Source: PWQG01 sp040882255
GTDB lineage: Bacteria; Pseudomonadota; Gammaproteobacteria; Pseudomonadales; Pseudohongiellaceae
Length of the DNA stretch: 64,000 nt
NCBI GenBank assembly: GCA_040882255.1
Contig: JBBEBP010000019.1
Location: 23,166-87,165, forward strand
Direction: 5' to 3'
Within the stretch, counting starts at the first letter, position 1. Each line of letters opens with the position of its first letter. The translations under genes were made by a program, and so were the position numbers. This document shows, one piece after another, positions 36,583 through 45,151 of this stretch. The notes below the pieces were generated by a model. That model saw nothing but the letters and a program-made list of their open reading frames with translations. It was not told where the DNA came from and ran no database searches.

Positions 36583-37707
36583 TCAACGCGCCGCCATCAC
36601 CCGCCCGGCCTGCAAGAAGACCCACAGCAGGCCGGCATACGCCGCACTCCACAGTAACGCTGCGACGAGCATGCCCCCGGCCGACCCTGCAGGCAGGGTC
36701 AGACGGATCAGGGCTGCAGCGGAAATGCTCAAGACAATGACCGGTAGTCCCCGGATCTGCTCCGGGTTGCGGCGGCGCTTGATCCACCAGTTGCGGGCCA
36801 TGACCGTGCTGGTCAGCGTGCCCAGCGCGCCCACGGTAAGCGCGTGCAACGCCGTGGTGGTAGCAATGAGGCCCGTGACGAGACTCAGGCCGGTCAGGAG
36901 AAGACCGACGGCCAGCCAGCTGTAACCAATGCCCAGGCAGAACAGGTCGGCACGATCACGGCACAGCCAGGGCTGCCAGCGCAACAGGCGCACACCCGTC
37001 AGTACGGCAGCCACCAGCACCACCACACCACTCAACCGCTGATCGGCGCCGGCAGCCTGCAACAAAATGGCGATCCCCATGACGGCAATCAGCCACGCTT
37101 CCAGCCGCGGCTGCACACGGGCCGCCAAGTAACCGCCCTTGCGACGGATATGTCCGGCATAGGCTGCCGGTATCATCCGCCCGCCCATATAGATCATCAG
37201 CAGTGCCAGCAACAGAACGGCGGTTGGCAGCAAGGATTGCGAGATGCTGATCCGACCTGCCACCCCGGGCAGATGATACAGCATCGCCGCCAGCCCGATA
37301 CCGGCCAGGATCAGGACCACGCTCCGGTTGCGCCATTTTTTCGCAGCCCCGGCAAACATCGGCACCGTATGGTATAGCAACAGTGCCACGAACAGTCCGT
37401 TGCTGAAGGCTACCATCCAGGGCGCGGACAGCAGCAGTACGCTGGCGCGGCCGGCGAGCCAGGCCACAAAAAGCAGCGCCAGTTGCCGCCTGATTGTCGA
37501 CTGAATCAGGAATCCGGCAATAACAGCTGTGGCAAAGCCGAACAGCATCTCGCCGGCATGCAGCTCGCGGGCAACGGCAAGCGGCATCGGTGACAACCGG
37601 CCCAGCATACCGGTGACCGACAGCGGTAGCAGCAAGGCCGCGTGGACTGCAGCAGCCGGAAAGAACAGCCGGCTGGCAGCGACGCGCTGTACCCGGTCAG
37701 CTGCCAT
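36583..37707 (-). CDS. NnrS-family membrane protein
   Basis: 374 residues with about 12 hydrophobic helices and conserved NnrS segments: ELHAGEMLFGFATAVIAGFL, YHTVPMFAG, and ALHALTVGALGTLTSTVMAR. NnrS proteins bind heme and copper and protect against nitric oxide stress in the inner membrane. Its start overlaps the end of the sdhB-like gene by 11 bases, so the pair is one operon. The pairing of an iron-sulfur subunit with NnrS fits protection of Fe-S enzymes during nitrosative stress (inference). Confidence 0.88.
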   Translation of the reverse strand: MAADRVQRVAASRLFFPAAAVHAALLLPLSVTGMLGRLSPMPLAVARELHAGEMLFGFATAVIAGFLIQSTIRRQLALLFVAWLAGRASVLLLSAPWMVAFSNGLFVALLLYHTVPMFAGAAKKWRNRSVVLILAGIGLAAMLYHLPGVAGRISISQSLLPTAVLLLALLMIYMGGRMIPAAYAGHIRRKGGYLAARVQPRLEAWLIAVMGIAILLQAAGADQRLSGVVVLVAAVLTGVRLLRWQPWLCRDRADLFCLGIGYSWLAVGLLLTGLSLVTGLIATTTALHALTVGALGTLTSTVMARNWWIKRRRNPEQIRGLPVIVLSISAAALIRLTLPAGSAGGMLVAALLWSAAYAGLLWVFLQAGRVMAAR

Positions 37708-38404
37708 CGTTCAGCAGTTCGCGGCGGATTCTCCCGATGGCGCCCATGGGGTTAAGGCCCTTGGGGCAGACCCAGGAGCAGTTGCCGATACTGCGGCAGC
37801 GGAACAGACTGAACGGATCCTCCAACGCCTGGAGGCGCTCCGTGCGGGCCTGATCGCGGCTGTCCAGCAGGAAGCGCAGGGATTGCAGCAACGCCGCAGG
37901 CCCCAGGTACCGCTCCGGATTCCACCACCAGGACGGACACTGCGACGTGCAGCAGGCGCACAGAACGCATTCGTACAGGCCATCCAGGCGGGCGCGCTCC
38001 TCCGGAGACTGCCGACGCTCAATCGCGGGCGGCGCGTCATCATTGATCAACCACGGTTTAATCCGTTCGTACTGTCGGAAAAATACCGACAGGTCCACCA
38101 CCAGGTCGCGAATGACCGGCATTCCGGGCAGAGGCCTGAGCACCAGGGTGTCCGATTTGCCAAGCGCCTCCGCCACCGGTTTGATACAGGCCAGCCAGTT
38201 CTTGCCGTTGATGTTCATGCCGTCCGAACCGCACACACCCTCGCGGCAGGAACGACGGTACGCCAGTGTCGGGTCCTTTTCGCGCAGGTGCTCCAACGCA
38301 TCCAGCACCATGCGGCTCCGGAACCGATCAGGCAAGGAAAGCTGCTGCCGGTACGGTTTCTCATCCTGTTCGGGATTGTATCGGTAGAGGTGCACGGTAA
38401 TCAT
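37697..38404 (-). CDS. Succinate dehydrogenase/fumarate reductase iron-sulfur subunit homologue (orphan)
   Basis: 235 residues from the ATG with GGAG upstream; the frame runs on without support to 38563. It has a 2Fe-2S ferredoxin domain with RRSCREGVCGSDGMNINGK and Cys at about 53, 58 and 73, then the 4Fe-4S/3Fe-4S domain with CVLCACCTSQCPS, FRCRSIGNCSWVCPKGLNP. It is a complete SdhB/FrdB-like chain, but no flavoprotein or membrane-anchor gene is next to it. It may serve the chromosomal SDH as a spare subunit or a different dehydrogenase. It is divergent from the nitronate monooxygenase gene with a 97-base shared promoter region. Confidence 0.9.
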   Translation of the reverse strand: MITVHLYRYNPEQDEKPYRQQLSLPDRFRSRMVLDALEHLREKDPTLAYRRSCREGVCGSDGMNINGKNWLACIKPVAEALGKSDTLVLRPLPGMPVIRDLVVDLSVFFRQYERIKPWLINDDAPPAIERRQSPEERARLDGLYECVLCACCTSQCPSWWWNPERYLGPAALLQSLRFLLDSRDQARTERLQALEDPFSLFRCRSIGNCSWVCPKGLNPMGAIGRIRRELLNDGS

Positions 38405-38501
38405 GGCACGAACTCCATCCTCTCGACGCGGAACAACTGGTACACTCCCAGAACAGGGTAACCCCGGATCCTGCGACAATTCCACTACCGGACTGACCGA
38501 T

Positions 38502-39479
38502 ATGTTACACACACCGCTCTGCGACCTGCTAGGCTGCCGCCATCCTGTTCTGCTGGCGGGCATGGGGGGCGTGTCGCGTCACGCGTTGGCGGCCGCCGTG
38601 GCGAATGCCGGTGGCTTCGCCAAACTGGGAATGGTGCGTGAGTCCGTCGAACGCATCCGTAATGAAGTCAACGCGCTGCGCCAGGCAACAGACCGCCCCT
38701 TCGCCGTCAACCTGATCCCGGCCGCCACGGACTCCGCACTGCTCGACGCGCAAGTGCGCGCCTGTATCGAGCTGCGGGTACCCTTTGTCGAGCTGTTCTG
38801 GGATGTCGATACCGCGCTGATTCGGCATCTGAAGGACGAGGGTATCGGGGTACTGCACCAGGTGGGCGACGGCAGAGACGCCGAGAAAGCAGTGCGAGCG
38901 GGAGCCGATGTCCTGATCGCGCAGGGTGTGGAGGCAGGTGGTCATGTCCGCGGCACCCGGGGCACATTGAACCTGGTGGCGGACCTGTCATCCCGCTACA
39001 CCATCCCCGTAGTGGCGTCCGGCGGCATCGCCAGCGGCCCGGCACTGATGGCGGCTCTGGTAGCCGGTGCCCAAGGTGTCAATCTGGGCACGGCATTTCT
39101 CGCCACCGACGAAGCCAACGCGCATGCTCATCACAAGCAACGGATCTGCGACGCGGACTCCGATGAGACGCTCTACACGCGTCTCTTCTCGCTCAACTGG
39201 CACGAACCGGCCCCGGTCCGGGTGCTCCCTAACCGGGTCACCCGGGGCGAGTACGGGGTGTTCCAACCGGGAGACACACCGCAACGCATCGGCGAACAGG
39301 ACGGCCAAGCGGTGTACCGGTTCTCCACCGACTCCCCCCTTGCCGGCGCCGCAGGCGAACTGGACGATATGGCACTTTACGCCGGCCAGGGATGTGGAGA
39401 GATCAACACTATTATGCCAGCCGCTGAACGGCTTGAGGAGTTACTCCAGTCGGCGCTGACATCAGCCGCCAGGGAATAA
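38502..39479 (+). CDS. Nitronate monooxygenase (FMN-dependent)
   Basis: 325 residues from MLHTPLCDLLGC; the frame opens earlier at 38403 without an RBS. The TIM-barrel landmarks are HPVLLAGMGGV, FAVNLIP, VLIAQGVEAGGHVRG with the family's catalytic His, VVASGGIASG for phosphate binding and GAQGVNLGTAFLAT. These enzymes oxidise alkyl nitronates such as propionate-3-nitronate. Nitro-compound detoxification fits the divergent NO-linked nnrS gene. Confidence 0.93.
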   Translation: MLHTPLCDLLGCRHPVLLAGMGGVSRHALAAAVANAGGFAKLGMVRESVERIRNEVNALRQATDRPFAVNLIPAATDSALLDAQVRACIELRVPFVELFWDVDTALIRHLKDEGIGVLHQVGDGRDAEKAVRAGADVLIAQGVEAGGHVRGTRGTLNLVADLSSRYTIPVVASGGIASGPALMAALVAGAQGVNLGTAFLATDEANAHAHHKQRICDADSDETLYTRLFSLNWHEPAPVRVLPNRVTRGEYGVFQPGDTPQRIGEQDGQAVYRFSTDSPLAGAAGELDDMALYAGQGCGEINTIMPAAERLEELLQSALTSAARE

Positions 39480-39780
39480 TGAGCACGCATTTGCTCCAAT
39501 CGAACCCTGCAAGCGCCCTGGATCATGACATTACGGGTGGCAATCCGGCCACGACCACAGAGATTTACCCGGGTTATGCGGTCAACCGTCCCATATCTCC
39601 TTGTTCTCTCACCGGATGACACATCGCCTCTTTGGGTCGGCACCTTCGACACCATCCGCAAGCTGCTCGCCAACACCCTGGCCTTGGCCGTTGTTGTCCG
39701 TCGATTAGCCCTCCGTAGCAAGAGTGCTCTCGATACGCTCGTGAACACACCCTTGGAGAGCTAGTATGTCACTCAGCCAT
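39480..39780. other. Intergenic stretch after the nitronate monooxygenase gene
   Basis: About 300 bases with several short open frames on both strands but no motif I recognise. It marks the shift from the nitro/NO genes to the truncated transporter and IS debris. Confidence 0.4.
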
Positions 39781-40420
39781 TTACTGCCGCAGGAGACCTC
39801 CGCCGATCTGCTCTCGCCGCCAACGCTCAGCCACTTTCCTCGCCGCTTCCAGATCACGACAATACGTCAGCATGCCGCAGGTCTTGCGAATACCCGACCG
39901 CCGGAGCTTGACAATGATTCGTGCGGGCAGGCCCACCAGAACCAGCGCCACCCCGTCGCGACGCATGTCGTCAACCAGTGACTGCAACGCCACGATGGCG
40001 GTGCCGTCCATGCTGGGCACATCGTGCATATCGAGGAGTACAGTGCGGACGCCGGGATCCACCAGATGCAGGGAGGTCAGTGCCTTTTCAGCTGCCCCGA
40101 AGAATAACGGGCCGTTGATGTCGTAGACAGCCACGTCCGCGGGAAGCCCCTTGATGGCGGGATGGTCCCCACCATCGATACGATCCGTATGCGTCAGCAG
40201 GGCCATGCGCCGGATGAACAGCGCTGCGGCCAGACCAATGCCCACCGCCACGGCCAACACCATGTCAAAGAGAACCGTGAGGCTGAAGCAGATGAGCAGA
40301 ACTGCCACATCTCCCGGCGGCGCTGAACGTATGGTGTGGACAAAATGTCTGGCCTCACTCATATTCCAGGCAACAATGAACAGCAAGGCGGCCAATGCAG
40401 CCATCGGCACCAGCCCCAGC
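39781..40420 (-). pseudogene. SulP-type anion transporter, C-terminal fragment
   Basis: 209-residue frame holding the last two or three transmembrane helices of a SulP permease (LGLVPMAALAALLFIVAWNM, LTVLFDMVLAVAVGIG) and a complete STAS domain (DINGPLFFGAAEKA, LDMHDVPSMDGTAIVAL). The 5' two thirds are absent: the homology stops at about 40420 at a stop codon where IS-like sequence begins. It cannot function alone as a transporter. Confidence 0.88.
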
Positions 40421-40459
40421 TATAGTGGACCCCATCATCAAGACAGAATGTGTCCGGGT

Positions 40460-40682
40460 TTAAGTTAGTGCCTCAGCAATGGTCGCAGCTGCACAGCGCT
40501 GCCCTGGCTGCTCATTCTCTGGTGTCGTTTTTCGAGCACCGAAGTGGTCAGGCACTGACGCTCCGCCGCCCTTGCCACTACTATAGACTTCGTCGGGCGT
40601 TAGGTCACTCAGGCTCTGATGTGGTCGCTCGCCGTTGTAGAACTGAAAGTAATCTGCCAGTCCGAGCGAGGCGTAGCCGCGC
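40460..40682 (-). pseudogene. IS3-type transposase 3' end (downstream exon of a group II intron)
   Basis: Reads YASLGLADYFQFYNGERPHQSL, DLTPDEVYSS and ends at 40460. It is the C-terminus of an IS3-family integrase. Directly upstream on the minus strand is the 3' end of a group II intron, so this is the 3' exon. Confidence 0.85.
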
Positions 40683-41090
40683 AGTAGTCGAGTAGCGCAG
40701 AGGAATCGCACCCCCACGCCCTCCCAGAACCGGACGTGAGCCTCTCGACTCATCCGGCTCCTATCGTCCAACCATCGACTCAGATGACCAGTGTGCAAAC
40801 AGATTCGGCTGGCGTGCCTTCAGGCGACGCAGCCACTTCCACACACGCATGTAGTGTCCTCTGAGTCTTTTGTATTTCCGCTGCACCCAACGCACCAGGT
40901 ACTTATCCATTGTACCAAGCGCACTCCGAAGAACCGGACCCAGCCGATAAGCACAGGCTGCGACCATTTTACGAGATCCTCCAGAGCAAGATCGTTACGG
41001 CGATGCAGTCGCCAGCGCCGAATTCTTAAACGCATGGCCTTTGTCGCCTTACTGCTAACCGCTGGAGCGAAACTCACGAACACCATCTAT
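40683..41090 (-). mobile_element. Group II intron 3' end with maturase C-terminus (truncated)
   Basis: Minus strand. The intron-encoded protein C-terminus is recognisable in two frames: SFAPAVSSKATKAMR, IRRWRLHRRNDLALEDL, then after a shift KYLVRWVQRKYKRLRGH and QPNLFAHW. Domain V at 40726-40760 is intact. Its arms are GAGCCGGATGAG and CTCACGTCCGGTTCT with a GAGA tetraloop, carrying the AGC triad and opposite GTT. Domain VI follows. Reverse transcriptase and 5' domains are lost where an IS21 istB fragment abuts. Confidence 0.9.
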
Positions 41091-41134
41091 GTTACCCCTA
41101 CGGTAGTTGTATAGGATCAGGTTGACACACAGGG

Positions 41135-41560
41135 CGCCGTCATCGTGGAAGAACTCGCCCCAGTTGGTGAAGTCCTTGTTCGTGGTCAGGATGATGGAGT
41201 GGTACTCGTACAGGCTGTTGATCAGCTGAAACAGGTTGTAGCGCGCCTGACGGGTCATGGGCAGGTAGCCGAGCTCTTCGATCACCAGCACGTCGTAATT
41301 GGCCAGGTGGGTCTTGCCCACTCCCGGCGGGCCGATGAACACTAGGTTCTAACGCTCATCGATGAAACCGAAGTCCAGCAGTACATTGACCTGGCGCTTG
41401 GTGATAGTGGTCTGGTGACGGTAATCGAACGCCTCCAACGGTTTGAGCGCCGGCAGCCGGGCCTGCTTCAGGTGCCGGGCGATACGACTGCGGGTGCGCT
41501 CGGCCAGCTCGTGCTCGGCGATCTACTGGGCGAAGTCCCAGATAGGACCTCCGCCTGGCA
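41135..41560 (-). pseudogene. IS21 istB helper ATPase pseudogene
   Basis: Traces of ELAERTRSRIARHLKQARLP, ALKPLEAFDYRHQ, then DERxNLVFIGPPGVGKTHLA (Walker A with an upstream nonsense codon), a deletion, and YDVLVIEELGYLPMTRQA and IILTTNKDF. Sequence after about 41135 no longer matches. Frame shifts and an internal stop make it non-functional. Confidence 0.88.
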
Positions 41561-41588
41561 CAACAGGTCCGCCAGCTGGTTGGCAGGG

Positions 41589-42061
41589 GCGACGGCGCTC
41601 TGGGCTTTTGGAAAGCACTGCACACGGCATTTCCACAGACCGGTCAGCAGCGCTGCTGGGTACACAAGACGGCCAACGTGCTCAACAAGCTGCCCGAAGC
41701 CATGCAGCCCAAGGTAAAGGCGGCGCTGCACCAGATTTGGCAGGCAGAGACACGAGAGCAGGCCCACAAGGCCTTTGACAGCACGCTGGTTCGCTTCCAG
41801 AATAAGTATCCGAAGGCCATGGAATGTCTGGCCAGAGATCGGGGGGCGCTGTTGGCATTCTGCGATTATCCGGCTACTCATTGGGTACATCTTCGAACGA
41901 CTAATCCGATCGAGTCGACTTTTGCCACGGTGCGCCTGAGAACAAAGAAGACACACAACTGCGGATCACGCGATACCACACTGGCAATGGTCATCAAATT
42001 GCTCCAAACCGCGCAAAGCGCTGGAAACAAATCAAAGGCTTTAAAACGTTGGAGCTGGTCA
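41589..42061 (+). pseudogene. IS256-family (mutator) transposase C-terminal fragment
   Basis: Reads GDGALGFWKAL in one frame, then QRCWVHKTANVLNKLPEAMQ, IESTFATVRLRTKKT, including the family's CWVHK and TNPIES motifs. A frameshift near 42020 alters the last residues. The N-terminal half is gone. A possible terminal sequence TTTTTTGACACTAACTC occurs at 42140-42156. Confidence 0.9.
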
Positions 42062-42486
42062 TAAACAATGTCGAGTTCTAGGATGTAGAGGCCGTAAAGG
42101 CCCTATCAGTCAGTAACGCTGCTTCATGGGAATACACTATTTTTTGACACTAACTCAGCGAAGGATGGCTCGAGACAGTACAAGGTATCGCCGGACTTGC
42201 TGAAGCCTCTTCACGATGTGTCGTGATCAGATCTTATGGGTTAAGGATACAACATCTTGAAATGCACGTTTACGTTACAGTGCCATTTTCAGAGGACGAC
42301 TGCACCCGCCCATCGGCCTTGTAAAAGACGGCACATCCTTGTATTCATCAGTATCAATTCGAATGTCTGTAGCGGCTAATACACGTATTCAGGCTAAAGC
42401 TACAGTTATTGCAAACAATACAAGCTGACTTATGCTATGAGCGACTCAACCATTGTTATAAATAAAACCTGACTGAACAGGCCATT
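42062..42486. other. Non-coding stretch upstream of the aminotransferase gene
   Basis: The first 95 bases are the probable IS256 end. The remainder becomes AT-rich towards 42480 and probably holds the promoter for the aminotransferase-BKACE pair. The start codon lacks a strong Shine-Dalgarno sequence (AACAGGCC precedes it). Confidence 0.45.
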
Positions 42487-43842
42487 ATGTCCCAGGTATT
42501 TTACAGATCACCCAAAACCAACTATCCCACGGTTCAGCGAGCAGATGGCGTTTATCTATTTGACCAACACAACAAAGCCTACCTGGATGGCAGCGGCGGT
42601 GCTGCCGTCTCCTGCCTGGGTTACAACCATCCACAGGTGATCGCAGCTATCAAAGCTCAACTAGACAAGGTGCCATTTGCCCATTCTGCGTTTTTCACCA
42701 GCGAGGCGCAGGAAGTCCTGGCGCAGCGACTGGCACAGCGCTTTCCGAAGGTCGACGCGCGCGTCTACTTTCTCTCTGGCGGCTCGGAGGCCAATGAGAC
42801 AGCGATGAAACTGGTCCGCCAATATTGGCTGGCGCAGGGCGTGGCCAGTAAATACAAAGTCATCAGCCGTCAGCAAAGTTACCATGGCAACACCTTAGGC
42901 GCGCTGTCGGTCAGTGGCAATGCCCAGCGCCGCCTCACTTATGGCCCAATGTTGCAGGACTGGCCGCGCATCATGCCCTGCTACAGCTATCGCCATCAGC
43001 GCGCCGATGAAACCAGCGAACAGTACGCCCTGCGGGCCGCCAATGCGCTGGAACAGGCCATCGTGGAAGCAGGCCCGGACACAGTAGCCGCCTTTATCGC
43101 CGAACCAATCGTTGGCGCCACCCTGGGCGTTGTACATGGCGCCGCCGGTTACTTCAAGCGCATCCGTGAGATCTGCGATCAGTACCAGGTATTACTGATT
43201 CTCGATGAAGTCATGTGTGGCGCCGGGCGCAGCGGCAGGTACTTTGCCTTTGAACAGGAAGGCATTGTGCCCGACGTGGTCACTCTGGCTAAAGGTCTGG
43301 GCGGTGGTTATCAGCCACTTGGCGCCTGTGTGTGCCGCGGCCAGATACATGACGTTATCGTGCAAGCCTGCGGCAGTTTTGCTCATGGCCATACCTACAT
43401 TGGTCACCCAACTGCCTGCGCAGCGGGCGTTGCCGTGCTGGATGTGCTGGAACAGGAGGACCTGCTAACCAAGGTCAACCGCAGCGGCCAGCGTATACGC
43501 AGCGCCTTGCGCTCACAGTTCGCCGAACACCACTTTGTGGGCGACATTCGTGGCCGGGGGATGTTTATTGGTATGGAGCTGGTCAGTGATCGCAGCTCAA
43601 AGCAGGCACCGGCAAAAAGCGCGGCGCTGGCCGGGCTGCTTAAACAACGGGCGATGGACGAGGGACTGATCATTTACCCCGGCCATGGCAGCATCGACGG
43701 CGACAGCGGTACACATATTCTGCTGGCCCCGCCCTTCATTTACGAAGACCAGCACATCGACGAACTGATCAGCAAGTTATCGGTAGTCCTGCAACAAGAC
43801 ACAATTCAGCAGATGGTGGTGCATGAACACACAAACGCCTGA
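42487..43842 (+). CDS. Class III PLP-dependent aminotransferase
   Basis: 451 residues, full length. Landmarks are YLDGSGGAAVSCLGYNHP, HSAFFTSEAQE, LSGGSEANETAMKLVRQY, QSYHGNTLGA, the PLP-contacting Asp in LILDEVMCGAGRSG, and the Schiff-base Lys269 in TLAKGLGGGYQPLG. It belongs to the omega/beta-amino acid aminotransferase group. Overlap with the following BKACE gene by 20 bases indicates tight coupling. A likely scheme is that this enzyme turns a beta- or omega-amino acid into a keto acid that the BKACE enzyme cleaves. Confidence 0.95.
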   Translation: MSQVFYRSPKTNYPTVQRADGVYLFDQHNKAYLDGSGGAAVSCLGYNHPQVIAAIKAQLDKVPFAHSAFFTSEAQEVLAQRLAQRFPKVDARVYFLSGGSEANETAMKLVRQYWLAQGVASKYKVISRQQSYHGNTLGALSVSGNAQRRLTYGPMLQDWPRIMPCYSYRHQRADETSEQYALRAANALEQAIVEAGPDTVAAFIAEPIVGATLGVVHGAAGYFKRIREICDQYQVLLILDEVMCGAGRSGRYFAFEQEGIVPDVVTLAKGLGGGYQPLGACVCRGQIHDVIVQACGSFAHGHTYIGHPTACAAGVAVLDVLEQEDLLTKVNRSGQRIRSALRSQFAEHHFVGDIRGRGMFIGMELVSDRSSKQAPAKSAALAGLLKQRAMDEGLIIYPGHGSIDGDSGTHILLAPPFIYEDQHIDELISKLSVVLQQDTIQQMVVHEHTNA

Positions 43843-44656
43843 ACCATTGATGATCATGTGCGCACCCAATGGCGCGAGAAAAACCGCAGACGATCACCCA
43901 CAGCTGCCAATCACACCCGACCAGCTAGCCACCTGCGCCAGGGATATCCTGCAGGCCGGTGCCAGCGTGCTGCATCTGCACGTGCGCGCCGACACCGCTC
44001 GACATAGCCTGAGTCCACAACGCTACCGGCATGCGATGACTGACATTCACGCAGCCGTCGGTGACCAGCTGGTAATTCAGGTCACCACCGAAGCGGTCGG
44101 CATCTACAGCCGTGAACAGCAGATGGCCGCTGTGCACGAGCTGAAGCCCGAAGCCGTCTCGCTGGCGCTGCGCGAACTGTGTCCGGATGAAGCCAGCGTT
44201 ACCGACAGCGCTGGTTTTTTTAACTGGTGCCACCGACAAAAAATCTGGGCTCAGTACATTCTTTATTCCCCCGCTGAGGTCACGCGATTTGTTGAACTGC
44301 AATCGCGCGGTGTGTTCGGACCTGGGCCAGTTTCTGTGCTGTTTGTGCTGGGCAGGTATAGCCAGGACCTAACCGGGCATCCGCAGGAACTGCAGGCTTT
44401 TATAGAGGCATGGGATGAGCGCTGCGGCAACTGGACGTGTTGCTGTTTCGGGGCTACAGAGCAGCAGGCCATGCTGTTGGCGGCCCGTGCCGGTGGCCAT
44501 GTGCGACTGGGATTTGAGAACAATATGCATCTTCCCGATGGTCGCATTGCGCAGGACAACACCGAGTTACTGAACGATTTTATCAGCCAACTGACGCCAT
44601 CGGGACGGGCTCTGGCCAGCGCCGATGACATTCGCCAGCGATTCTTTCCCAAATGA
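43823..44656 (+). CDS. BKACE-family beta-keto acid cleavage enzyme
   Basis: 277 residues. The family signature CAPNGARKT lies near the N-terminus, the zinc ligands in HLHVR (His51, His53), and GHVRLGFENNMHLPDG carries the late conserved Glu/Asn. BKACE enzymes combine a beta-keto acid with acetyl-CoA to give acetoacetate and a new CoA ester; the founding member acts in lysine fermentation. The substrate group here is set by side-chain residues I cannot resolve. The pair is bounded on both sides by IS debris, consistent with acquired catabolic cargo. Confidence 0.93.
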   Translation: MNTQTPEPLMIMCAPNGARKTADDHPQLPITPDQLATCARDILQAGASVLHLHVRADTARHSLSPQRYRHAMTDIHAAVGDQLVIQVTTEAVGIYSREQQMAAVHELKPEAVSLALRELCPDEASVTDSAGFFNWCHRQKIWAQYILYSPAEVTRFVELQSRGVFGPGPVSVLFVLGRYSQDLTGHPQELQAFIEAWDERCGNWTCCCFGATEQQAMLLAARAGGHVRLGFENNMHLPDGRIAQDNTELLNDFISQLTPSGRALASADDIRQRFFPK

Positions 44657-44770
44657 ACCCGAGACAGCTAACCCCTGCCAAATTTGACTGGCACCACGCC
44701 CCCGCCCCCTGTGTCAGGGTACTTGTCGCCGGAACGTACCAAGATAGTTGACGCTGGATACCCTCGGAAT

Positions 44771-44960
44771 ACCATCGCGCCATGCCGGCCCAGGCACCAT
44801 TCTGACCAAGGGCGTCCCCCTGGGGGACAGCAGAGCCCGAGCTTGGATGAGCGCTCAACCCATCGGGATATCATCGCGCGCTGCCTCTTCAGACACCAGC
44901 CTGACCGGAGGTGTCCCCCGGGGGGACAGCAAACCCCGCCTTCGGATGGGTTCTAGCCCG
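44771..44960. repeat. Two tandem units of about 100 bases with a GTCCCCC/GGGGGAC palindrome
   Basis: The units begin ATCGCGC at about 44773 and 44872. Each carries a perfect palindromic core, GTCCCCCTGGGGGAC at 44814-44828 and GTCCCCCGGGGGGAC at 44912-44927. The cores are followed by AGCA and CCCG..CTTGG or CCTTCGG arms. The second unit overlaps the istA start remnant. Confidence 0.6.
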
Positions 44961-45046
44961 TTTTCCCGGCTGATAGCTCGCACCGACAGCCCTCGGCCCT
45001 GATCGTGCAATGCTTTGATTTTGCGTATCACAGCCCACTCCTTCAA
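44855..45046 (-). pseudogene. IS21 istA N-terminal remnant
   Basis: Reads MKEWAVIRKIKALHDQGRGL then SVRAISRENGLEP before losing similarity. This is the start of an IstA transposase with its helix-turn-helix. The rest is replaced by the tandem palindromic units. Confidence 0.75.
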
Positions 45047-45151
45047 TGTCCTGTCTCCGGCCGTCGTATGTAGCCGGGTATAAGCGCTGATGAGTCTCTA
45101 GGGGGGGGGTATGGCGTGGATATCACAAACCGTTGCAAACTCGAATCTGAC

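Noticed and set aside
36844..37377. 177-codon plus-strand frame opposite nnrS.
   Set aside because: Gln/His/Pro-rich antisense shadow; the minus strand carries clear NnrS motifs.
39525..39764. A 79-codon plus-strand frame after the nitronate monooxygenase gene.
   Set aside because: No recognisable RBS, motif or homology pattern, and an overlapping frame of similar length exists on the other strand.
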